Origin: Cryptomeria japonica
Taxonomy: Eukaryota; Streptophyta; Pinopsida; Cupressales; Cupressaceae
Direction: 5' to 3'
DNA length: 64,000 bases
Assembly (NCBI RefSeq): GCF_030272615.1
Contig: NC_081408.1
Coordinates: 768,951,336-769,015,335, forward strand
Both the position numbers and the translations under genes were made by a program. Shown in pieces: positions 10,600-19,851 of the stretch; the stretch's first letter is position 1, and every line of letters begins with the position of its first letter. Below the pieces are notes generated by a model, which saw only the letters and a list, made by a program, of their open reading frames with translations, was not told the DNA's origin and did not search any database.

Positions 10600-11300
10600 A
10601 TACGTTCACCATAGCTACTCCCAGAGGATGAACAAGCACATCATGGAATTTCTTCCATGATACCCACCATACCTACTCGTAGAGGGTGGGCTCATCATGC
10701 CTATTCGTAGAGGGTGGAAGAGGGCTTTCGCCTCAACCTTCTCCCAGAGAAGGGTGCATTACCACCATGCCTACTCGCAGAGGGTGGCTCCACCATGTCT
10801 ACTCGCACAGGGTGGAATGAGGGCTCTAACCTCAGACTTCTCCCAAAGAAGAATTCATCTCCACCATGCCTACTCGTAGAGGGTGGATCCACCATACCTA
10901 CTCGCAGAGGGTGGAACGAGGGCTTTCACCTCAAATTTCTCCCAGAGAAGAACGCATTAACAAGGGATTGCAACTCGAACTTCCCCCTCACAGAGAACTC
11001 ATTAACAAGGGATTGCACTTCGAACTTCTCCCTCACAGAGAAGAACTCATTAACAAGGGCTTTCACCTCAAATTTCTCCATCATAGAGAAAAATGCATTA
11101 ACCAAATCTTCATGATGACATGGCTCCCTCTGAAGCTGGAATGTCAAGTTTCCTCTGAAGCTGAAATGTCAAGGTCCCTCTGAAGATGAAATGTCAAGCT
11201 CCCTTTGAAGCTAAAATGTCAATCTTCCTTTGAAGCTGAAATGTCATGCTTCCTCTGAAGCTGAAGCATCAAACTCCCTCTCAAACTTCTGACCTCTTTG
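10600..11300 (-). repeat. Three successive short tandem-repeat blocks in E
   Basis: Block 1 (about 10600-10925): 'ccatgcctactcgcagaggg' units of about 25-30 bp, some joined into longer units with 'tctcccagagaag'. Block 2 (about 10920-11100): 'cattaacaagggattgcact' units of about 60 bp. Block 3 (about 11110-11280): 'ccctctgaagctgaaatgtc' units of about 24-28 bp. Block 1 is the counterpart of the CCACCCTCTGCGGGCAATGC repeats in C2. Open frames across these blocks are artefacts. Confidence 0.82.
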
Positions 11301-12305
11301 TCCAAGGATACTTCTAACGATATGTTAGACTCCCTCTGAATGCTAATTCTTCCTTTGTGAAGAAATGCAAGCAATATTTCTTCCTTGAATGCAATCTCTT
11401 ATGCTTCTTGGTTTGCCCTAAAACTAAATCATGCACAATGACCATCAACGTTGCCTCCAATGCGGATCGCTCCACTTCCAAAAGATATGGAAGCCACAAT
11501 AGTCGCCCAGATGACCCAATCGATTATTTCTTCAATTCGCCCTTGTTCTGATTAGAGGACAAAAATGAAACAATTTGCAGCCAATCTCATTCAATCGTAT
11601 TGTCTGCTGAAACACATCATCAAATATATCCATTAACTGAGAGATGGTTTGCATTCTAAGAACACTTGCCAAGCAACATATGCGATACTTAGCAATACAT
11701 AAGACTGCTATCTAGATCATTGCTTCACAGAGATGACCAATGAAATCTCTATCAGAACTCAACCAAGCATTAAGAGCCACGGCCTATGCTTGGGTAAACA
11801 CTACGGGCAAACGCATATCCACACACGTCGACATCTAGCCTGGAAGGGGAAGCATACATCACAGTTCTCATTCACAGTTGTATATTCCCTCCTTGTGTAT
11901 AAGAAGTTGTAGGTCGTGATCTCGATGATCACTATGTCTGATCTTCACGGGAACCACCATGCACAACGGGTGAAGCCTTATACACGACCTAGACTGGAAC
12001 ACAACTTCAAAGTATCTTTCCACAGGAGACTCAACTATGCCACAAATGAGTCTTGCGCCGAAAATAAATGGATGCTCCGGAAACAATCAAATCAATATAT
12101 TCTTGCTACCTTGATTTCCACGGCTTGCACCACCTCACACTCTATCCGCGCAGATCCTCAAGTCTAACAAATCCTTGACCTTCAGCTGCTCTCGAGGAAC
12201 GTTTGCAATGGAAGAATCAATGCAAAAAATGGTCACAATCTCCTTGCCACCACTTCCATTTTAATGTCACTAAGTGCACAACAACTTTATCTTCAAGAAC
12301 ACAAT
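11301..12305 (-). other. Unassigned interior of element E
   Basis: About 1 kb without gag-pol similarity. The longest minus-strand frame (11868-12086, 72 codons, containing GARLICGIVESPVERYFE) is not recognised. Because the adjacent segment is a captured gene, this stretch may hold other captured host sequence, but nothing here can be named. Confidence 0.4.
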
Positions 12306-12804
12306 GACCGTTGCAGCCGGCGACCATTTGGCATGGTCCTTGCCAATACCCTTTCTGGCTATGGCACGAAGCTTCAATTCTTGATCGCGTCGAAGTTATA
12401 ACTATGATTATGCCCCTCTGTTCGGTCAGGTCGTAGTCCCTGGTAGCATGATTTGCGACATCAACGAGAGCGCCTTGTTGATCAGAGGACATGAGGTCTA
12501 AGCTGGTGACATCGAGGGTTTGGTCACCATTGCATTTGGCGAGGAGGGTGAATTCAATAGAGCAGTTATCGCACTGTGCGTCGCCATCGCACCGGTCGCA
12601 GTCATGCGAGAAGCTCATCTCCATTGTGCCCTTGGAGGTGAGCGGGATGAGGCCCAACATGAGTGTGATGAATTCATCATTGAGCACTGACGAATTGTTC
12701 TCAATTTCCACCAGGTCTATGGCGATCGTCGACACCTCTATGATCATCACTCGCCGTAGGGCATTCGCTATGCTCACGTTTGTATTCCGCAGCTCGAATT
12801 TCAA
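12306..12804 (-). pseudogene. Captured fragment of RNA polymerase II subunit RPB3 (NRPB3-like)
   Basis: Minus strand encodes FELRNTNVSIANALRRVM, then IAIDLVEIENNSSVLNDEF and LGLIPLTS, the N-terminal dimerisation region of plant RPB3/RPAC1-type subunits, followed by the zinc loop DCDRCDGDAQCDNC with all four Cys and DQTLDVTSLDL. After RGIIIV the frame shifts by one base, and the next frame reads [20 protein letters not shown] and AKWSPAATV. In polymerase II, RPB3 pairs with RPB11 to start core assembly. Here the N-terminus and the C-terminal third are missing, a TAG precedes the first codon, and no intron is visible within the fragment. It lies in sense between two LTRs, so it is cargo and not the host gene. 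Confidence 0.9.
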
Positions 12805-12916
12805 CTAATTGTCTTTTGCCTGCACTTAGATTTCTTAGTTTGCAAATTACTTTGATTGAACTCCCTCAAAAGCACAGGATCTACCTTCAAGCGATTAGGC
12901 TCTATAGAAGGAACCC

Positions 12917-12928
12917 GCTGTAATACCA
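12917..12928 (-). other. Degenerate primer-binding site of E
   Basis: Minus-strand TGGTATTACAGC directly after the LTR end, differing at two positions from TGGTATCAGAGC. Confidence 0.75.
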
Positions 12929-13364
12929 TGTTGATTTTATGGTAGTGCTCGTTAACCATAGGCAAACATCAGATCTGTTGCCTTCCCAACCATAGACGAT
13001 AAGCTCTTATCCTCACCCCTGAGCACACTACATGTGCTTCATGTTATTGAATTCATGTGTATTGATGCAATCATGACCTTGCATATATATGAATCAATAC
13101 CTCCTAATAGACCTCAAGTCGGCCATATATTTTTGGCACCAAGGATAGTGTCAGACCTTTATATTACAAGTTACATATGAGTCTCCCTTAGTTGCAAGTT
13201 ACATTTAACTTAATCACAAGTTACACACAAGTGGTTCGCCCAAATAGGGCTTGCCCCAAATTAGAATCATACAATTGAGATATCCAAATGCCAAGGCCGA
13301 CATGCCACTTGGCATTTTGTGTACTAGGTCGGCCCTAGAAGGTATCCGACCTAGCTACACAACA
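12929..13364 (-). repeat. 5' LTR of element E
   Basis: 436 bp, the right-hand partner of 10087-10522. The primer-binding site on its left fixes the minus orientation. Confidence 0.92.
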
Positions 13365-15029
13365 ACACTGAATTTGTTCAAATTTGAAACATTAATCCAC
13401 TAATTTTGAAACAACATCAATCTGAAATACCACCATATCAAACAAAACAACCAAACAAAATCGAAACACCACAATATCAAACAAAAGCACCAAACAAAAT
13501 CATATACATAAACCTGAAACGATTCTCCCCTTTTGACATCAATGAAAAAGGATTTGGTATAACAAATATGAATAATGCAATGCTCCCCCTAAGAAGACGC
13601 ATGGATAAATAGACTTAGAGAGAAAGAAAAAACTTGGGATTCCATCTATGTCGAAGCCATTCTTCACCAATATGCCCAGACAAATAGTGTGCACCTTGTA
13701 CCTCTCTCAAAGCATATATATTACCTTCTATTCTTGTACCTTCAACAACCAACCTGCCTAAATCAACTTTTTAATTTCACACCCATGAGCATTGAAGTTC
13801 ACAAAGTATCTATTATCACATAATTGGCTGACACTTAGCAAATCATACTTCAGGTTCTCTACATACCAAACATTACATGCTTTGAAGGTATCATTAATAC
13901 TTACAAAACCTTTACCTTGAATTTATATGGACGATTTATCACCAAACTTTACTACACCACCATTCCAATCAGTAAAGGTAATAAACTTACTCTTATCACT
14001 TTGTCATGTGTTTCTAGAAACCACTATCTACGATCCGAAGATTTTGTCTATTCGCATGGGGAGCAAATTGTGCAATCATGAACTTTTTTGAATTCTTGTC
14101 TTGTTTCTTCTTCCATACTTTCTTTGTTTCTGTCTTGAAGAACCTGTTCTCAAGCCTTTTATTTTCTAAAAAATCCAAATAACAATTCCTTACAATATGA
14201 CCAACATTCTGATAATTCAAACAAACCATATCGTAATCCTTTGAGGAATTAAAAGGATTTTGACTTACAAAATTGATTTTCCTTCTTAGGACAACTCTAC
14301 AATTAATTGCCTTGTGAATATAGTAATTACACAAATTGCAATAACCATAGAAGGAATACAACCTATTTGTTGCCCTTTTTCTTGTTGAAAGATGCCATTG
14401 TGAATACCCTTTCTGCATTTGAACCTTAACAAACCCATCATTAGTTTCCTTTCTACTGAAAGAGTTATTAAAACTCTGACCTTTATCAAGACCCAAACTT
14501 GATTTGTTCTTATCAAACCTCTAGCTAGCTAACATCTCATCCAACATGTTAGAACTTTTAACAAATTTTGCTTTTATATCTGACTCACTTTTATATCGTT
14601 CTAGATCATGTTGTAAAGCCACTAATTTATCTTCTAAAACCATACATTTTTCAGATTTAGACAGAAATTTCAAATGTATTACCTCTTCGTTTTCCTTACC
14701 TTCTTCAGTTTCAACTTTTAGCTTTGTAATCATTTGGTTTCCTTCTCCAGGTTCATTCCTTAGGGCTTCAACTTCTTTCAATGCTGAAACCTTGTGCTAA
14801 GAGTTCTCCTTCTTCAATATGTTGATTTCTTCAAGAGCAAATAGAAGTTCTCCTTCAATATCTTTTTCACCTTCTTCAACATCATCTTCATCACTCTGAT
14901 CTAGTGAACCAATTGCCATGAGCAATACTTCATTGTCGGATTCATTACTGTCCTCGATGTTCGAACTTTCTTTATTGACACACAAACTTTTCTTCTTCTT
15001 TGAGAAGTTTCGTTGTTTGCAAGAGAGTT
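13365..15029 (-). pseudogene. Copia element F, part downstream of the B insertion (gag C-terminus, protease, start of integrase)
   Basis: Minus strand. From 15029: a Lys-rich then acidic segment (ESSNIEDSNESDNEVLLMAI), a coiled-coil-like region (14521-14781), two zinc-knuckle remnants (CNLCNYYIHKAINC and CLNYQNVGHIVRNC) and a protease remnant with the core IVDSG, followed by decayed LLSVSQLCDN at about 13800. The pol genes after this are missing: the sequence passes into polypurine-like stretches (about 13525 and 13575) and a duplicated 'caaacaaaatc' block (13415-13500). Domain order equals that of element B. The other half of F is at 36785-37614; B inserted between them. Confidence 0.8.
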
Positions 15030-16747
15030 TCAAGTGCGCACAAGCAATACTGAGAGGGGGGGAATGAATCGGTATTACATAAATTTAAAAACTTTAAAAA
15101 TTAAAGACAGATATGAATATGCACGAAACAACAATGAAGGCCAGACACCAAAGTTTTGGGTGAAAAACCACGACAAATTGATCTATTAGTTAAACTTAAA
15201 AATGGGCACCAACCCAACAATACATGAGTCAACTTCAACTCACAAAGGGCACCAACCCTTTCAATCAATGACAAATAAATTCTAAAGCATCAACTTCACA
15301 CACTGAAACAACAAACAAAGAGCACAAACTCCAAGAGAATCTTTGTTCTGAAACTGAATCTCATACACATAAAATATACCAGCAATCAGGAGAACAAAAC
15401 TTAGATCACAACTTTCATAGTGTTCATAGTTCTCCTTTAAGCACCCAGCCACATATTTTTAAAACATCAAAAAAATTTCCTTCATCTTTTCAGATCCGAT
15501 GTTAAGAATAGCCAGAGATAAGTCAAAAGAGGCACACAATTCTTTTTGGACTGTGGCAGCTATAGCACTCGAATTATCACAACCACTTTCTCATGGAAAG
15601 AACACCGCATCCAAGAAGATCTCCATCAAGTCTTAACACCAAAAGAACTTTCATTTTTTATACTTCAATATCCACGAAGGCAACACTTTGCATCAAAACG
15701 GCTCAAGGGAGAAATTTCACAACTCTTCCACACTCAGACATTAGCATCTACATAAAACAATGCTCACAGCCAAAATATGATACACCACCACAAAAATTTT
15801 GAGTCTAATTTTCTTTTCAAAATTGCACTATGCCCGTCACACTCAGTACACCCAAGAAATTTGAAATCTCTATCGTCAGAAGTATTATCGACTTGCTATA
15901 ATACAATTCACTGCCACCATGACATGCATATTCAATTTCTAATGCATATTCAATTCCTTGCATATTAATTGCCTCACACGATTTTATCAGAAAAAGAAAT
16001 GTCAAAGCCAAATGGAGGTGCATACTTAGCCTTCAACACAGGAAAAATTGAATTTATTCAAGTTCGTTTTTTTATAAAAATCGACCTCCATCATTTTCAA
16101 CATTAATTTGACCACTTGTGCCCGATATTAAAGCCACGATTAAGGTAGTAATGAGAAATAAAAAGAAAAACGACTACCTGCACAACCATCACTATCAAAA
16201 CACAGAAAAACATCTATTTAAAATGAATTGCAACTCTTTAAAAGAAAAAAACTCCCTCCGCAAACATTGAGTTTGTTTATTTAAAAAAAAAAAACTCATT
16301 GAAATTCCCAAAATAAACTTAATGTCTCCAGAAATCTTTAAATTCCATTTTGCGAAGAAAGGTTCCACGAACATGCCAAAATAAGAGGAACTCAGTCAAA
16401 TGAAGCCTCTAGGAAATTTAAGCCCCCATGACTTCTCTGTCAAGAGCACAAACTCAGAAAATATAACAGCAGCCTGGAATATTTAATTAAATGCATTTTG
16501 TAGGTTTGTGCGAAATGTTTTAAATCTTTTGTCAAACACATGTCAATAAAGAATGTCGATAAAAAATAAACAAATTCAATACTTTGAATAGTCAAGGCTG
16601 ACATGGCACGAGTAGTTGGCATAAGCGACAAGTATGCATACACACAGCTTAGCTAAAGTAGACACACATACACATAGCTCCAACAAGCACCTAAGTAGCT
16701 GAAGAAGACAACCAAGTAGCTCAAGCTGCTTAACCAACTAGGCACAC
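15030..16747 (-). repeat. B 3' LTR, distal part
   Basis: Matches 29602-29699 and then 35111-36710 in order. For example 'aacaacaatgaaggccagac' occurs at about 15127 and 35118. It ends AACCAACTAGGCACAC where N1 entered. No gene is seen; open frames of 60-70 codons occur at equivalent places in both LTRs but look random. Confidence 0.9.
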
Positions 16748-16795
16748 TGTTGTGACCATTTCACACATCGCCCCATCGCAAATGGGGACCCCCTC
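16748..16795 (+). other. Terminal double hairpin of N1
   Basis: After TGTT: GTGA-CCATT-TCAC, then CCCCAT-CGCAA-ATGGGG, then ACCCCCTC. The stem sequences differ from those of N2 and N4 but the pairing, spacing and trailing ACCCCC are kept. Confidence 0.7.
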
Positions 16796-17188
16796 TTTTT
16801 GCTTGTTTTTTCGCTCGTTTTCGCTTTCGTTTTAGGGTTTTGTTAGTCAGTTAGTTGTCTGGATTTAGGGCCAAGCCTTAGGGTTTTAAATTTTGCCTTT
16901 TCAAGCCAAAATCCAGTCATTTTTGAGAGTTTTTTGAGCTTCTTTTCTAGAATGCAAATTTTAAATGCAATGAATTCGCCAAAATGGTCTAGTTTTCAAT
17001 TGGAATGTTCATGCAGAGCTTAAACTTGTCTAAGTGTTGACCGTCAATATGAATTTTTGTCTGACTGAATATTTTGACCAAATTTTGACTTTTTTGAAGT
17101 TTGATCCTGGGCATTGGAATTGATTTGTTTTAGCCTTGTGAAGTGTTAAAATGTGAAAAATCTTGTTATTTTGGCCTGTAGGAGCAAA

Positions 17189-18930
17189 ATCGCTCCTGTC
17201 CCTCAGTGAAGGACGGGAGCTCAATTTCAAATATCTCATCATCCTTGCAGAGTCCAGACAAATTTTACGTTTGAAGTGATAGAGAACGACAAGATCTTTC
17301 CATTGAATATAAATTGAAGATTTTCATGAGCACAGAAAGGCCTCCAGGAAGAAAATCGCTCCTGTCCCTCAGTAAAGGACCGGAGCTACGATTCAAATTT
17401 CGTTTTGTCCTTGCAAGATTTTGAAAACTTAATGATTTGAGGACGTCCGAAGGAAGATACTTTGCCAAATGAATATAATTTGAGATGCAAAAAACGAAGG
17501 AAAATGACCTATATTGACTAAATCGCTCCTGTCCCTCTCCAAGGGACCAGGGCGAGGTACCTTGTAGCTCTCGTCCCTCTCCCAGGGACCAGAGCGATTT
17601 CCTTCATTTTGCAAAATCCAGACAAGGGTCGGGGCAAGTTTACGTTCAAAAACAAGGGAAAACATGAGATGAGCACATTGAATATGAATTGAAGATTTTT
17701 GGGACGTCCATACCAGCATTAAATGCCTAGTTCGCTCCTGTCCCTCAGGAAGGGACCAGAGCGATTTTTGATATAATTGCCTTTTTTTGCAAAATTACAA
17801 ACAATGTCAAGACTTGGGCGGATAGAGGGAAGAAGGACGAATCCGTTGAATATAAACTTAGAGCATGGCAAAGTGAGATGAAAGCCACAAGGGAAGGATC
17901 GCTCCTGTCCCTCTCCAAGGGACCAGAGCGATACAATGGTGATGATACGTCCCTCCAAAGTTCAAGGTCATCCCTCCAAGGTTCAAGGCCGATCCAAGCC
18001 AGGACGAAGGGTGGCGAGGACATTTCAAGGCATTTCCATCAAGCGCAACGTTGCAAAGGTCATCACATGGAAGGATTTGCACTCTAAAGACCTAGATCGC
18101 TCCTATCCCTCTCCAAGGGACCAGAGCGATATCTACATAATGGCGTAGATTTCAAAAGGCAAACAAGTTTCAAGTTACCAAGAGGGTCGAAAGGACATCA
18201 TTCCACGCAATGAAGATAATTGCAAGTTGGTACAAACAAGAACAAGCATATTATGATGAACTTCGCTCCCGTCCCTCAGGAAGGGACCAGAGCGATATTG
18301 ATATATTAGATTAATCCATGCAAAATTTACGTAAAGACAAAGATACACAAGGTTACATATACTCCAGGACATCGTTTGAAGATAATTTGCAAGAGTTCTA
18401 AACGTCCAAACATTGCTAATCAAGGTAAAAGTCTCCCATCGCTCCTGTCCTTTGGACAAGGACCAGGGCGATCCTTGCAAAAGCGAGTGGGACGTGCGCA
18501 AAGGACACAAGCGTTGATAAGTTCGAAGGCCAAAGATACAAGGTGAACATGAAGACATGGAGATCGCTCCTGTCCCTCTCCAAGGGACAAGGGCGATGTT
18601 AGGCAAAACACATGATATTCTTTGAAAATCACGTTAAGGCAAGGGCGCACAGGGTTTTAAATGACATTCAAAAGTTGATGCAAGGAAAGGATCGTACCAA
18701 AATGAAGAATTTCAAGCAAAAACATGGAGATCGCTCCTGTCCCTCTCCAAGGGACCAGGGCGATAATGATCATAAGATACATTTACTCGCACAAGAAAGG
18801 CATTCAAATTTGAAGGACCACCAGATGATCGATTTGGGAGGTGAAAATGAAGGAGTTGAACGTTAAAAACGCAAGAATCTAGACCAAAATCATGGATCGC
18901 TCCTGTCCCTCTCCAAGGGACCAGAGCGAT
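17189..18930 (+). repeat. 166/167-bp array of 35-bp hairpins
   Basis: Twelve copies of an imperfect palindrome whose left arm is ATCGCTCCTGTCCCT and right arm AGGGACCAGAGCGAT, with a 4-5 base loop. Starts: 17189, 17355, 17522, 17565, 17732, 17898, 18095, 18262, 18438, 18562, 18729, 18895. Seven intervals are 166 or 167 bp (counting 17565 to 17732); others are 43, 124, 176 and 197. The intervening 130 bp are much less conserved. The minus-strand frames with repeated RSGPLERDRSD or IALVPWRGTG are readings of the palindrome. Confidence 0.92.
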
Positions 18931-19265
18931 GAGGTACGTCCTTTTATTTTCATATCTTTGGCGCCAAATTTAAACAATTCGAATTTCATTAAATGCTTAA
19001 TCAATTTAAAAAATTGAAAATCTTATTTTTTATTGGCATTTAATATGGCGTTAACATGTATTAATTATTTTTGCCTTATTTAAAAATCGAAATTTGCAAT
19101 AAAAAAACGCAAGGCATCAAATAATTAATTAATTAATAAAAAATCGATTTGAGCGCTCATATGTGGAGGTCGGCCTTGTTATATCATTGCAAATCATTTA
19201 AAAATCGTTTGAAATGGTTTTATTTTTTTTATTAAGTCGGCCTAAGGGGTAAAGGATGCAAGCGC

Positions 19266-19273
19266 TATATAAG
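19266..19273 (+). promoter_or_regulatory. TATA box upstream of the N1 gene
   Basis: TATATAAG in 'gcgctatataagggagtg', about 580 bp before the ATG and 340 bp after the last hairpin, following an A+T-rich stretch. It is the best candidate promoter for the large gene. Confidence 0.65.
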
Positions 19274-19653
19274 GGAGTGAAAGTTATCATTTCTACATCA
19301 TTATTTTACCTTCTCTACATGCGAATTAAGGGAGGCGAATATAGTGCGAAGTGTGTTCAAGGGTGGTGCGATTGCAAACCAAAGGTGGCGTAGACATTCC
19401 CAAGGTGGTGCGAATTTGAAGATCCATCCAAGACCACGCCTAAGGCGAATTTGCTAAAGACTTGGAGATTTATTTGTGCGAACTTGAAGATCCATTAGAG
19501 ACCACGTCCAAGGTGATAATTGAAGATCACATTCTCTCAAGACGAAGGGTGGCGAAGTCAAATTTAAGGGGATCATATTGAAGATTATCTTTATACCTCA
19601 ATTTTGCCTAGGCAAATTTTGTTTTTGCATTCTAGAGTTAGCTCTCTATCGAG

Positions 19654-19849
19654 GTATGGCGTTATTATTATTATTGTTTTATTCATTCATCGTCATATTT
19701 CAAATTTTGAATTTTAAATCTCTTAGCTCAATCGTTGTATTTTAGGAAATGATAACTCTAGGGACTTATCATGAGGTTTCCTAAAATCTATCTCTCTTAT
19801 CTACGTTATGTATTGCAAAATCTATTTCTTATAATGAAATGTTGTGTAG
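19654..19849 (+). other. Putative 5' UTR intron of the N1 gene
   Basis: GAG|GTATGG donor and a T-rich tract ending TTGTGTAG|G acceptor, 196 bp, directly before the ATG at 19852. In the homologue N2 the sequence just upstream of the ATG is TTGTGCAG|G, which also fits an acceptor. If spliced, the upstream in-frame ATG at 19771 lies in the intron, so 19852 is the start. Confidence 0.5.
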
Positions 19850-19851
19850 GT

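Larger units (their letters stand above)
10087..13364 (-). mobile_element. Element E: non-autonomous LTR retroelement carrying an RPB3 gene fragment
   Basis: 3,278 bp with two matching 436-bp LTRs, a degenerate Met-type primer-binding site beside the right LTR and a polypurine tract beside the left one, so it reads on the minus strand. The interior has no gag or pol. It holds three blocks of short repeats, about 1 kb of unassigned sequence and a fragment of the host RPB3 gene in sense orientation. Possible target duplication CTGAA (10082-10086, 13368-13372), with a 3-bp slip at the right end. The shared polypurine tract (AGCTAAGAGGGAG) and 3' repeats suggest it is mobilised by copia elements like C2. 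Confidence 0.87.

Noticed and set aside
10920-11183. Open frames rich in NSLTRDCNSNF / LINKGLHFELLPH
   Set aside because: Translations of the tandem block 2 of element E; present in several frames.
12217-12804. RPB3 as a functional host gene
   Set aside because: It lacks both ends, has a frameshift, and lies between matched LTRs with primer site and polypurine tract.
17030-18650. Minus-strand frames rich in RSGPLERDRSD and IALVPWRGTG
   Set aside because: They are translations of the hairpin palindrome in different frames and change frame from unit to unit.
17189-18930. CRISPR-like array (short palindromic repeat with spacers)
   Set aside because: Repeats are diverged, spacers are about 130 bp and partly similar to one another, and the context is a plant retroelement. 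It is a tandem array with a conserved hairpin.
19771-19851. Upstream ATG at 19771 as start of the large N1 gene
   Set aside because: It gives a 27-residue extension that falls inside the likely 5' intron; N2 starts at the position of 19852.
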